Below are positions 12,901 through 23,975 of a stretch of DNA of 64,000 nucleotides, in pieces. The position numbers and the translations under genes were made by a program. The stretch is from Trichuris trichiura (Eukaryota; Nematoda; Enoplea; Trichinellida; Trichuridae), in contig JBAJFE010000018.1 in assembly GCA_037903355.1 (NCBI GenBank), positions 434,001 to 498,000 on the forward strand. Direction: 5' to 3'. The notes beneath the pieces were generated by a model. It was not told where the DNA came from. It saw nothing but the letters and a program-made list of their open reading frames with translations, and made no database searches. Every line of letters starts with the position of its first letter. The stretch's first letter is position 1.

Positions 12901-13653
12901 TGCCGCTAAAAATTAGCATAAAGTCACTGCCTTTGATAGGCAGCAAAAGCACTTGCACCCTTTTGCTGCGCCTCAATAATGCATGGTATATGCTTCGGCG
13001 GAACAAAGCTGAAGAAAGACCGACCAGCTAAGTCCTGTGGTAAATAACCCCACCAACTGGTGCATCTAAAAGTTCTGATTTATTGGGTTATGCATAGAAA
13101 CAATGCGCTACCAGTACTGGTTGTCCACAGAAAGGAAGTCCAACTGAGGTGTATGCCGAGTGCAAAAACGCAGCATCCTGTCGCTTTCTGGCACATCTAA
13201 TGAAAGAGAGAGAAAGATCTATCTTCCATCATTACCGAAAAACGTAACCTGCTTTGTATGACGAAGTAATGAGCCAGAAGAACAAGCTATAACGCCCGCG
13301 GTCAAATGGATGATTTTTCGCTCTTGCAGCAACTCTATAGGGCTCATAGTGGTCCTTGAATCTACATCGAACAGTTAAGGCAATAGCGCATTAATATACG
13401 TTAGTAGAACGCATTCCCCAGCGTTGATACGCGGCGTTTAGAAGAAATGACGTTACCTCATCCTCAAAGAGCAGCTGAGCATACTGCATGACTCTTCTGA
13501 TAGCACATTTAATAGCATTGAAAGAACTGGTACGTCCACTGGATTCAGATAAGCAAAGATGTTTTCACATTCCATTTCTTCAAGAGCTTCGCACTGGTCT
13601 GACGAGATTTTTGCTATTGTACTACCGAGCAGCTCTATTTGGATTGTCGCTTT
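9920..13653 (-). CDS. PERIOD / LIN-42 circadian-type PAS protein
   Basis: Predicted minus exons: 13653-13457, 13361-13249, 13196-13118, 13065-12959, 12905-12646, 12344-11825, 10671-9920. All junctions are phase-compatible and the upstream introns are about 50-260 bp. PER proteins are PAS-domain transcriptional repressors; in nematodes LIN-42 times moulting and development. The 13653 exon carries the end of PAS-A (ENIFAYLNPVDVPV). PAS-B runs from RFCTRHTP through GYLPQDLAGRSFFSF, FAGRP, QNGD and HPWN to VVGRHKIIL, the diagnostic PER order. Further on, PSYNQINLLENVDRL matches the SYQ motif used for casein-kinase 1 docking, and LPLTPENLRFFTEKQ matches the LT motif; both are LIN-42/PER hallmarks. 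The tail is Ser/Pro/Gln-rich. The last intron (11824-10672) holds a foldback transposon. The 5' end is treated separately. Confidence 0.88.
10801..11225. mobile_element. Foldback element F1 in PERIOD intron
   Basis: The palindrome 10801-11186 has arms beginning TTTCATAGTTGGTCTTCTGG and continuing through CCAACGAATGGATGAG to a core TTCGGAACTGCTCTTGTTCCG-TCGTCAGC, repeated in reverse complement. A tail of about 38 bp (AAGCCTGTTAAAAGACACCCGTTTTTCGAAA) follows only on the right and is also present in the copy at 50.0 kb, so it belongs to the element. No transposase is present (non-autonomous). It lies inside the 1.15-kb intron that separates the last two PERIOD exons. Confidence 0.85.
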
Positions 13654-13699
13654 CTAAAAGTTGTACGCGCTTTAGTATTGGCAACGCTCTACTTTTTAC

Positions 13700-13834
13700 A
13701 TCGATGACATCTGCGATGGAATACCCGAGCTGAAACGATCCATATTAGTCCGCGTTTGGCACAGATTTGAATGGCGCCAAAAATTGAGGAAGAACAGTAC
13801 TTGTCATCTGCCCAACGTTTCATTTCAATGAACT
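13700..13834 (-). CDS. Probable start of PERIOD PAS-A, frame unresolved
   Basis: A phase-1 acceptor (CATAACAG) at 13834 opens a frame ending ...SSIFGAIQICAKRGLIWIVS, which resembles the first PAS-A strands. It is followed immediately, but one frame off, by LGYSIADVID (13729-13700), which joins the next exon through a 46-bp intron (13699-13654) with a TACTAA branch point. No normal-length intron repairs the shift at about 13730. A very short intron, a sequence error or a real lesion are all possible. Confidence 0.45.
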
Positions 13835-14617
13835 CTGTTATGTCACCCGTTTTAGTACTCCTTTGGGATTGAAGATTGGCTGAGGTTAGACAGTCGAATT
13901 CAGTAAACCGAATTTACTAATATTTTAGATAAGCGTTACTCTTCGTTTCTTCTGATAGACTAATTGAAAATATCGTTATTCGCACATTGCACTATTCATA
14001 CGTTAAAGCCGTTACCCGTGACGCCCATATTCTTAAGCTACAACATTTCTAACGCGTTTTCATTTTTTTAAAAAGGAATATACTCATCGTAAATAGTTCA
14101 ATGTACGCAAGTGCAGAGAAAAATGTTTGATTACGATTATAAAAACAAGACAGAGTGCCTAAGAGCAAAGTGAATGGTTGGAAAGATCTTGTGCTGCGAT
14201 TCTGAACTTTCAAAATTGAAGCAAAAGATTAGTCACTCATATCCTGCTTTCGTGAATGGGCAAATTAAACCTGAAGATGGCACCTGAGCATCTCTGTGTT
14301 AAGTGCCTTGCGTGGCAAGGCAATAAGTTCGACAGTTCAACGTTGGAACGTTCTGAACAGTGCTTAAATCTTGAAATGCGGCTTGTAGTTACTGGCCGAC
14401 CGCATTCGAACGCTAAACGATCGCGCATTGAATTTTTATTACTCTTTGACCCCAAGATTCTAAGAATTAAAAGTTTTGCTGTACACGAAGTCCTGTGATT
14501 TGATTGGGTTGTTGCATACTTCATTTTGTTAAAGCTATTTCAGCCGCCTACAAAGAATGCACCCTCGATTTTAGTTAATGAAATTCAGCCTTGTCAAGAG
14601 AACTCGTTGCTTCAGTT

Positions 14618-15927
14618 TTATTTATTCATACGGTGGCATCTGCTTATTTGAATAGCTTGTTCCAACCACTGCGGCTGAACTTTGCGTAAAAAACCATTTT
14701 TCCTAAGTGGAACATTTGCACTAGTACCTTTAAGGGACGGCGGCCCTGTTGAAACTATTTGACTCATTTCCCTTTGCAGGTCACCGCGTGTAGCGAATGG
14801 CATTGCTGAAAAACCTAGAGGATAGACGCATAGCTTTCGATTAAGCAGACAACCGTCTGTTGGATATAAGAATAAAGGAGCGCATAAATAACTTACGACT
14901 AGTTAATCCGTAAAAGCTCCATAACTTCTGACCTCTCATAATGGCGGAGAGTACACCTCTTCTCGGAATACGCTTAACAAGCGATTAAATGACAGTCACT
15001 TAGCCATAGTGAATTTTAGCATTTTCTGTGGATCAGAATAAACGAGAGTCTGACTTGCCACAGCTAAGAAATTTAATGTCAGTTTTGTACGAGATTTTAT
15101 GCGGGCATATTGGTACAACGTTGGGTAATAGCTTCACCTTTCCAAACAGTCATCCTGCTTAACAAGAAAGCCTCCTGCATGTCAGCCTATTTTAAATTAG
15201 TATATTTGTATTTTTATATTAATAGTAAATATGGATGAAAAACTGTCTTTTAACAGGCTTGAATAATAGTTTAGATTCACGATCTGTAGTACCTATCTGG
15301 GAGGATGAGCAGAATTTTACAATGAAAGTAAATATGGATGCTAAAATAAATTTAATGATTTAGTACCTATCTGGGAGGATGAGCAGAATTTTACAGAGAA
15401 CTCTTTTACATCATCCCAGAAGAACTCACTACGGTAGTACGAAAAGCGCCAGTGGATAATCGCTTCTAGAGTAGTACTTAGGGAGTGAACCGACTTACTG
15501 GTCATTTGGTCAAATGTAAGAATGACCAACCTGTTCGAATGTTTCAGCCGAATATGGTGTGAAGCAGGAATGCAGAAAATCTGAAGGTTTGACTTCTCTG
15601 TTCCAATGCTCATTAACGAAAGCGAGAAGTTCTTCGATAGCTCTTAAGCCGCTCAGGTGGCGAGCCCTTCTGCCGGCATGTCTAAGCAGAAAGTTATGAA
15701 CTTCGTTGAAGCACCGCTGAAGACGTCTTCGCTGCAGCCTTCTGCTCTTCATTATACGCTTATCTCTGAAATAAAAGGTAAAAGCCACGGCAAAAAGAGA
15801 TGAGACATCCCCTCACTTTCTCATATTGTAGAAGTGCTGACTGCTTTTCGCTAAGCTATCTGACAGAAATGAATCCTTTTAGCTTTTAACAGCCGAACGG
15901 AGCCGACGTTCTCTTAATTCTGGACAT
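14618..15927 (-). CDS. Probable N-terminal exons of PERIOD (HLH-like), or a separate small gene
   Basis: Predicted exons: 15775-15531, 15493-15367 and 14805-14618; a possible first exon 15927-15899 has an ATG but a weak donor (GTTCGG). Junctions are phase-compatible. The first long exon encodes RRLQRRRLQRCFNEVHNFLL, then a short basic loop and LRAIEELLAFVNEHW, an arrangement like a divergent helix-loop-helix. PER proteins carry a degenerate HLH just before PAS-A. The 14805 exon can either stop at TAA (14618) or use the phase-1 donor C|GTATGA (near 14632), which would fit the phase-1 acceptor at 13834. That supports these exons being the PERIOD N-terminus. A stand-alone bHLH-like protein is the alternative. 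Confidence 0.5.
15287..15395. repeat. 35-bp direct duplication at an exon-intron border
   Basis: TAGTACCTATCTGGGAGGAT... (35 bp, ending TTTTACA) occurs identically at 15287-15321 and 15361-15395. On the minus strand the second copy is the 3' end of the exon 15493-15367 plus its GTACTA donor, so the first copy is a decoy exon end plus donor lying inside the intron. Confidence 0.8.
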
Positions 15928-16659
15928 TCGACGCCATCTTCGCCAGGGCGCTGCTATCACCGTCCGTTTAATTGGAATAGGCTATGTGGAGACACAATAG
16001 TGTCAGAAAATGTGTTACGAGTCTTCTTCGTCACTCCTATGATTTGTCGCCTAGCCTCGGATGACCGATTTATTGGCGCCAGTGATCTGGACGGCACGAG
16101 CAAGCGGAGCAAGCTGCGAATAACTGTAAAGTAATCGTGACACGCCTAACTCTGCCAAGCACTAACAATTGGAGTGGCTGGCACATCGTGCACACGTTGA
16201 CGGAAATTGGGTGACGATGGCGGTTGACATGCAGCGACCGGTACAGGCAAGCTGCAGTTGCGAAAAAAGGTCATAATGCTTAGCGCTGCGGAAGGCTATG
16301 GGAGTCGTTGGTACTCCTCACAAATGAGCGCCTAAAAGGCTGAGCAGATTGTCCGTCTTAATGCGAAGTTCCTTTCTTAGATCAATCGGAGTACGTCTCA
16401 CTCACGTAACATTATTTCGCGTGGCGTAATACTTCACCCCTTGGTTCATTACTTATTTATGAACGTCTGCAAATTCGCTTTTATAAAAGGCATTTATTTA
16501 TGCTGATCCTCATTCCAGTAAAGCAAAGAAAGGAGATCGTGCTTAGAAGATCTATGGTCAGGCTGTACTAAGCTCGTTGCTTTTGACTTGTCTCGTTTTA
16601 TCGCTAGGCAAGGCGGTTCGAGGAAACATCCTAGCTAAATAGATCATCCTGGTCATCAC
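15928..16659. other. GC-richer intergenic block
   Basis: No frame of note. The stretch 15.9-16.3 kb is visibly richer in G and C than its surroundings and lies directly upstream of the proposed PERIOD 5' exons, so it may hold that gene's promoter or 5' UTR. This is inference only. Confidence 0.3.
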
Positions 16660-17621
16660 TTATGTCTCCCGCCTTTGCCTGCCAGATAGGTATGTAAGTT
16701 TGCAAGAAGTTTGCGACCGATAAGGAGCCCGTTCACGCATAAGCTCAATTGTTCGACCAGTCATTTTGTTTATTTCAGTCCAACTTTTATGTTCGAAATA
16801 TGACCTGAACAGTTCCTGACATTTCTTGGGCGGAAGTAATTGTATTTGACAGTCTGTCCAGAAACTAAAGGAAATAAATTCATAATGCCGGGTAGAAAAA
16901 GCTAAAAGAGCTTTGATTCGCCCGACAGTTTCTCTTTCACTCTGCTTGTATAGCTTTCCCAAGATTTGCATAAATAAACATGTCAGCCAAAGGAATTACG
17001 GATTCCTTTACGATAGCTACTTTCGCGCTACTGACATGAGCGGAAGGAAAGCTAATAATCCTTCACTGAACAATCGGTACAGCTATTGGTTCACGAACTA
17101 GGTGTCAATTTTATGCTGTAATCGCTTGGTCCTAATTTCACTTGTTGCTTCGCTCATATCCCAGCAGATTTTTAAATGTAGGCAGAGATATTTTCTCATA
17201 AATGGAAAAACGAAATTCTCCAATGCAGGCGGGAGGTAAAACAAGGAGCAATTGGCGCAACAGCAAATGATAACGTTTTGAACAACTTGAACGGAACCAA
17301 AATAGTCCATAACGAATCAGCTGTTCTGGTTAGATTTCTGAACACTGACGGCGAATATGTTATTTCGAAACAAACATTACAGCTAAGCCTACGCCGCCAA
17401 TGTCTTCCTTTTTACGTCTAACAAATTGTCCACCTGCTGGTGGCGCAATCGTTTTCTAGAACGAGAATCGTTTACTTCTGACGTGAATAAGTTGTTCCAT
17501 ACGACGAGTGAAACGCATGTTTTCTGAACACAAAAGGCACTGTTGAATTCCTGAGCCTTTATGACATGCAACGTTTCTGCGAGCTGTCGCTTATCAATAG
17601 AAAAACAGGTTTGATCCTTGT
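16660..17621 (-). CDS. Unidentified multi-exon gene
   Basis: The best-supported exons are 17082-17032 (LYRLFSEGLLAFLPLMS) and 16953-16660, joined in phase 0 by a GTAGCG donor and a GGGAAAG acceptor. The last exon encodes about 97 residues with FWTDCQIQLLPPKKCQELF in the middle and a basic C-terminus ending in a stop. Two further coding-like segments upstream (about 17621-17403, with VVWNNLFTSEVN; and 17325-17130, with LLLRQLLLVLPPACIGEF) probably belong to the same gene, but their junction phases could not be reconciled. The family is not recognised. Confidence 0.4.
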
Positions 17622-19458
17622 CTGCACGTCTTCATTATCTTTAAAATTTTTAATTTATTATACACTAGATGTTTAGCAGGACAAGCGGAATTGTTTCGTT
17701 GCTTTCACGCAATAGCTCGGCATGTCTCCTAACTAAATTTCAACGAGCTGTATTGCTGGCGTTTTAATAAAACATTCCCTGTTTTGTTCTGAATAAACTG
17801 GTAAGGCAACACACCGCTGATATTAAATTTCATTGATGAATCAAGTTCTCTGCCGTTCACTTAATCTTTGAAGCAGTGTTTACATCCGAAGCGTTCTTCA
17901 AAACTGCCCAACTTTGGCACCACTGCCATCTGCTGTGTAGGTTGCGAATGAACCTATGAACAAACTTAATCATGAAAGTATTTGGATATTCCACTTGTAA
18001 GAGGTGGAAAAGTAACCGATGATCTTACCGCTGAATAGTGAATGCTTTGTAACGGTTTTCTTTAACGTTATGGTATTACTGCTCACTGGTGACCATTGAT
18101 AAAATAAAAATTTTAATATCTATACTCTTCAGGCTTTCTCGAATCCAATCTTCAGCGAAAACTTATACATTCGACAGTAATGTGAAATAAACATTCAAAG
18201 CTGCTATTCCTAATTTACTTTGAAGCTTCGTTTTGAGTTTTCTTTAACCTATGTAGCGCGAAGAAAGCATCTTAATTTCTCGATTGTACGTGCGCTTATT
18301 TTGCTAACCTTTGCACCTCGTTCACGGTTAATAACGACGTTATACAATATGAAAATGCTACTTTTTTTATGGAAAAATGGGCATTTCAGGCATAATGTGT
18401 TAGGCTACGCAACTTCCAACTACTGCGAGTCATGCTCCATAATCGTCTAAAATCTAATTGGTTATTACGTGAGTGCAGTTGATCGAGCAGTTGTTATCTC
18501 CCACTGTGTTCTATATTCAGTTTATCCTTCGCATTCTCATACTTTTCTAAACTGAACAAATGACACTTAAATGTGCAGAGTATTTAGGCTCCTAGTTTCG
18601 CCTACCTAAGAGGCTGAACAGTCATGTTTAACCTCATAAAGAATTCTACGTTTATCGTTACGTGAAATTCTTGTAGTTTCTAACAAAAGGCCTTATATTA
18701 GACGAATTTTTAAAAAAAAGGGCCATGCCAAAACTGAGGAAAAGTTCAAACAAGGTCTACAGGCGCGCAGGTTAAATGACATTTTGCCATGGAAATTATT
18801 AAATCACAGAATGTGCTAATTACCTGTCGTAAACTTTCAAAGTTTTACTGAATATTGGAAAATCAGTACTGCTTGCATTATGAATGTATAATAGGATAAA
18901 TATGTTAACAAAAGTTCATTTGTGCTTCATGCTTTGCTTTATAAGGCTTCGAATCATTGAAATTTATTCTACTTCACTAGTGAGAAAATCAATAATCAAT
19001 GAAAGAAGGAAATACGGTTCTAAACAGTAAAAAGATAGACCTGTGCGTGAAGCTTTGTTCTAATAGAGGGTCTTGGAAAGAAGTTCGGTCATCAGAGTTT
19101 GCTGGAAGAAGCAGTGCACAGAAAACGTGATAAGCTACATGTAGCATTGAAGCATTATTTGAGACGACTGAATCTTGACAGCCGTCGTATACAATACTGA
19201 ATAATAACCTTAATGGCGACGATGGGTAGAACAGAAAAAAATTGCCCGTTTTAGTCTAATCAAGACTTGCTGGCATCACTATTGCTCTCAAAGCTGAAAA
19301 GAAATAAATAATTTATTCATCGCGTGTCTATATTTCAACAATGATTTATTCTCTAATAAAACAACGACGCAACATTTTAATTTGCTCCGTAATACAATGT
19401 TTCTAGGTTGCCACTGACTTTTGTTCCATTCACAAGATTACTGTTCGACCCTAGAAAT
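17622..19458. other. Intergenic, nothing recognised
   Basis: AT-rich, with only short frames on either strand. The segment 19.34-19.45 kb is the 3' flank of gene A and is recognisably related to the flank of gene B at about 31.3-31.4 kb. Confidence 0.5.
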
Positions 19459-19905
19459 TTAAAATACGTAAATACTACCAACATTTTGTATGTTCACGCA
19501 TTGATACTTCTCTTTGCGTTCGGCTTTTCCAATTCCAATCCTAGAAGCTTTCAGACAACGCCTTTTGCGAAGGCGGGACAGAACGACTAAATTGGAGACC
19601 TATGAATAGAATTCAAAATGGTCAAAAATGATACTTTTAAGGCTGCCCCACAATGGCCGACAGTTACTTCCTCTGAAGCGTCTCTTGAAATGTTTCACCG
19701 GTGCTGCACTATCTACTGGCGAAGAGTAATATCTTGTTGCACAGCTGGCATTTGCCTGCACAGAAGAGGGAAGCGGAGACAGCTGAAGCTCTGGAAAGCT
19801 GCGCAGAGATTCCTCGTTTTTATTTCTTTCAGTAGAACCTTGGTCAGACTTGTCATGGCCGCGACGCGCGCTATCAACGTCGGTTTTCTCTTCTACGGTT
19901 TCCAT
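19459..19905 (-). CDS. Gene A: small basic-tailed protein, paralogue of gene B
   Basis: Predicted exons: 19905-19668 and 19586-19459, phase 1 (donor GGAA|GTAACT, acceptor CCAATTTAG); about 121 residues. An acidic/polar N-terminus is followed by FPELQLSPLP, a Cys/Tyr-Tyr segment (CATRYYSSPV) and a strongly basic second exon (LRKRRCLKASRIGIGK). The same order (IPELELTPLP, CSQCYYPMV, basic second exon) occurs in the gene at 31.45-31.83 kb. No domain is recognised. The PEL-x-L-x-PLP stretch and basic tail suggest a short regulatory or nuclear protein (inference). An AATAAA on the minus strand near 19345 is a plausible polyadenylation signal. Confidence 0.6.
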
Positions 19906-22900
19906 TTCTTGCCTTAAACTTGCCCTGTTCTACTGGGCACAAAAGTGTTGCTCATCAGTACTTGCAATAGAATGTACTGAAGTCAAAATGTGTAGCGATT
20001 TTAAAGATTTTGGATAGTATTAAATTTCAAACCGCGCGGAATAACTTTGAGACCGCCTCAAGCAGATCTGAATTGCGATGCTTTAAGCTGAGCCACTGAA
20101 ACTATAGTGAACACTTTTCTTCCTTAAAATGTTATAAATGGGTAAATTAGAATTGCCTACAGCAAACCGCCAATGCTAAACAACAACAAATGCAAATAAA
20201 GATGCTATTCTTCACGAGAGATCAACTTGACGAGAACACATTTTCCGCTCTTACACATTCTTGATATAGCTCTTCCTAGCTGATATATGTGCGGAGGCGA
20301 ACTAACTTGCCAGCCGAACGTAATGAGAATTTACGCCTTTAACGATTTCACGAAATTTCAAAATTGCTACACTGATTATTGCTTTTCATTGGTATTTTTA
20401 AAGTCAAACCATTTGGAGCATATATATCCCTTCGGCGTTGCTTAGCATAGACATAAATGTCCTAATAGCGGGAAATGAATGTCCTAAAATCTATGTTTTT
20501 GAAAAGACTTCAATAAACAGTTTCGACTTTGCAGAAATTGTAGTTGTGCCATTATTAACGCGATAACGCTACTACTAACATAAACTGTTGCGCTAGCTAA
20601 TACTGTCTTTCGTATTATGGAATAGGATTTTCAGGTATGAGTTTGGTGGTCACCGCAGCAAAAAACTGTTGTTAAGAGTAGCTGATACTTAAGAAATAAA
20701 ATAAGTGATTAGTTCGTAGAAGTCAACTTTGAATCAATCGCTGGGTGCCATTTAGGCTGGCGTTTCCGAAACAGCAATTGTCTGAAGCAAACGCTGGAGG
20801 CATGTGCTAATATAGAGTTACGGAGGGCCGAATTCAGACTAGATCCCTTAAAAAGCTAACCTGGAACTAGTGACTCAGTAAACGCTACCAAAACTTTTTA
20901 TTACTTTGCCCCTAAAACATGGAGAAAATGATAATGCTACACGCGCAAATCAGTCTTGTACATTCGGCGAGTGCATTATGGTTGAATAGGAAGCAGTCCG
21001 ATTGTAGCTTAATCATTTTGCATGGAAGACATTGGCGTGATAAAAAACACCTTCGCATAAGCAATATATCGTAATAGTTTCATACAGAGACTCATTTAAA
21101 ATTTTCATGCAGCAATGTTTAAAATGATTATGCCAGTATCTATTACATTTTTTAATGCAATGGGTACTCACCTTAATTCACTCGACCGCTGACGACTGGT
21201 GACGATGCAGCACCCGAAAGCGCCATCTTTTTCACATGATCGACGGAATCTTTACCGTAAATAAATAAATCCAATGCTTCATAATATGCTGGACGCATTA
21301 CACTAGGTATAAAAAACGAGCAGGCTTTCCAACCAGGCAGCTTAGATCACTCGTCACGCACTTGGAAGTGTAGCGCGATTCGCAGGGGCAAATAATGAAC
21401 TTGAAGACAATTATGACGGTAGAATAGGAAGGGAAAGATAGGTGTTTCTGGTACGGAACCACACGTTTTCATGTTTGAATTGTTTTTTCGTAGGGAGTTT
21501 GTCCCATTGAAAATACAAAAAGCTTTTAAATGAGATTCGTAGCTTTCGGTCCGCGCGTGACCAGTCCTTAGCGGTACTAAATTCCCTTTCAACTTGTTCT
21601 TCTATTCTCTGGTAGGGCGCTTGTGTGGTTCATTTATACAAACGTTTACGACAAAATGCGAAAAAGCCCTGACCGAAGACCACAAGGAAATCATTTTGCT
21701 GAACCTGCGTTCAACTAAATTCCCGCTTCAAGTCGAAATCTATCTTTCCAAATGAAGCGACCTTTCTGCCATACCAGAAAAAGTGAAATAAGCTTATAGG
21801 CTAGTCTCAAAAAGCAGGTTTACATTTTTATTTTAAAATGGCACAAAAATGATGCGCAAGATAATTATAGACGACGTCGACTTGTGCAGTCCATTACTGT
21901 ATGCTGTTGAACGCATTTGCATGGGCGAACGTCTGTGAAGGCTTGCCAGAGGCTGCAGAAAAGCTGATATAAGGCCGCCAGCTGACCAGTAATAAAAGTA
22001 AGGATGCCTTGTTTACTAAGTGCTTTATTTGGCGAGACTTAAAATTGGCATGTATCTTCTGTGCGCTCGCGTCAGCCGGTACGATATAAGCCCGAAATTA
22101 GCGGAAGCACTCTAATCCACCTGTCGTACTTAAAACTTGGGATGTTTGTTAAACAAGCTTCCAAGGCTTTCGCTGCCTTGAATATTTTTTCTCTGCCCCA
22201 AGAATTTAAATGAAATAGCTATACCTGTGAACAGACGCAAGCAGAAAAACAGTTTCAAAAATTTCCGTGAATTTCTCTGCTTCAAACTTGAGCATCCTTT
22301 TAAAAACCAGTCACCGAAAAGACAACTTCATAGCAATATTAAGCATTTTATCAAGCACCGCGAAACAGTTATTTTTTGTATTCCATTAAAATTGGAGCAG
22401 TCTAATGGTGTTGTTCAGTTTTTTGCGTTACAATTCTGCGACCGCAACTGACGCGTGAAGTTTAGTCGCTTTAAACGGAAACAGCTTGTTTCTTCATAAA
22501 ACAGTATGCTTTTTTAAGCCAGTGAGTCTAAATGTTTTTCCGCGCAAAGGGAAGAATAAAGCAATTTATCAGAAAAGAATTCTGACTGTTATTTTTATTA
22601 ATATTAGTAATATCATATTGTTTTGGTAGGTAATAAAACCGTCACCAGCAAGATATTGACTCTTACTTTTCATCCTCTGAGCTAGGCTTAAGTGCTGCGA
22701 CGATGCATTGAAGCTAGTTTAAGTACTGATATGCGTTTTGAAGCTTACCCTCTCCAGCACTGTGCGCGGATATTTAGACTTAAAGCATTCCCTTCTTATT
22801 TCCCTTCACCGGCTGTTGATTCCTTCTTGTAACCCTTGCTTCGCTGTTACCCTTTCGATTAGATAGATAAATTCAACTTTTCTTCTATTTACTTCAAATT

Positions 22901-23975
22901 CCTGGCGATTAAGAAAATTAGTTCAAGCATTCTATCAGAGATTAGAAAAGTTAGCATTTCTGAAACTTAGTGCAAGTTTCTTTTATCCAAAAATGGCAGT
23001 CTTTCTAAAGGCGTGTACAAGTTCTAAAACCAACATAATGATCTTGTGAGCCAGGAGGAGTTGCCAAACTTCCGGTGAGGTCAGATCCATTATTACGGCT
23101 AGCAGAACTACATGATAGTAATTTCACATATGAACGTAAGCAGTGATGGGCAAGCTTTTGTTAGAAGATCCTTTTTCTTGTTTTCCTACATGTTCGCATT
23201 TCGTAGTTCCTAGCTGAATAAGCAGTTGTAGTTAATAAGCTACGGAGAAAAGGCACCGTGGCATCTATTTCAAATTTTTGGGAAATTTCTGCGTCGCAAT
23301 GCAAGGTGCTACATGTTATGATTATGATTATGTCTGTGTGTTATGATTTGCCTATGTTGTACAGTCGTGGTGTTCTGCTGAGCCGATGCGTTACTCAGGA
23401 ATGAACTTGCCTGATAAGCTAATTTCAGAGCGCATTATGGAATGAACAACCGTTGTGACGCCGTAATGTCACGGTAGAATTGTAAGCGGGATGTATATTA
23501 CTGCAATTCATTTTCATCTTGACGGGTCACCAGAGTTTGAGGTTAACTGCACATGCGAATTAAAAGCAGAGCTTGCTTTTCGCAAGCAACTTTTGAACTT
23601 AGTCATAATCCATGAGAGGGAGCAATTAGCAACAGAACAAAGTGAGCAGTAGTTCAGGTGGCGTTCAGGGACCGACAACTCTACCTTCTCTTCACTTGGA
23701 GAGCTTCCAGTGAGTGTGACTTATTATATTGCACTCCGTGGCAGATTAAACTTGGCTCCGATAACTCAATTATTTTATAGTCTCATGTAAACTATATTAC
23801 TATCTTTAAAACTTTAGTTGTGCATCGTTTAAAATGTATTAATATTTCATATCTATCTCTTTCCGCCCTTTAAGTCAAGCAAAAAACCCTTCGCGTGCTA
23901 TTCATCCAGTCGTGCTCCTATCCGTTGCATCTTACAGCACTGTCCGATCAGAGTGCGTGCTTGTAGCTTAGCCAA
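19906..23975. other. Intergenic, no supported gene
   Basis: No convincing coding exon. About 21.60-21.69 kb contains CTGGTAGGGC...CGAAGACCACAAGG, faintly like half of an F1-type foldback element, but too decayed to annotate. Confidence 0.45.

Noticed and set aside
12850..13016. Alternative frame b through the PAS-B region (LLRRSKRVQVLLLPIKG)
   Set aside because: It cannot continue in frame into the next exon. The chosen frame matches PER motifs on both sides of a 53-bp intron.
12630..13031. 133-codon plus-strand frame
   Set aside because: It overlaps, antisense, the PERIOD PAS-B exons, which have clear homology and consistent splice phases.
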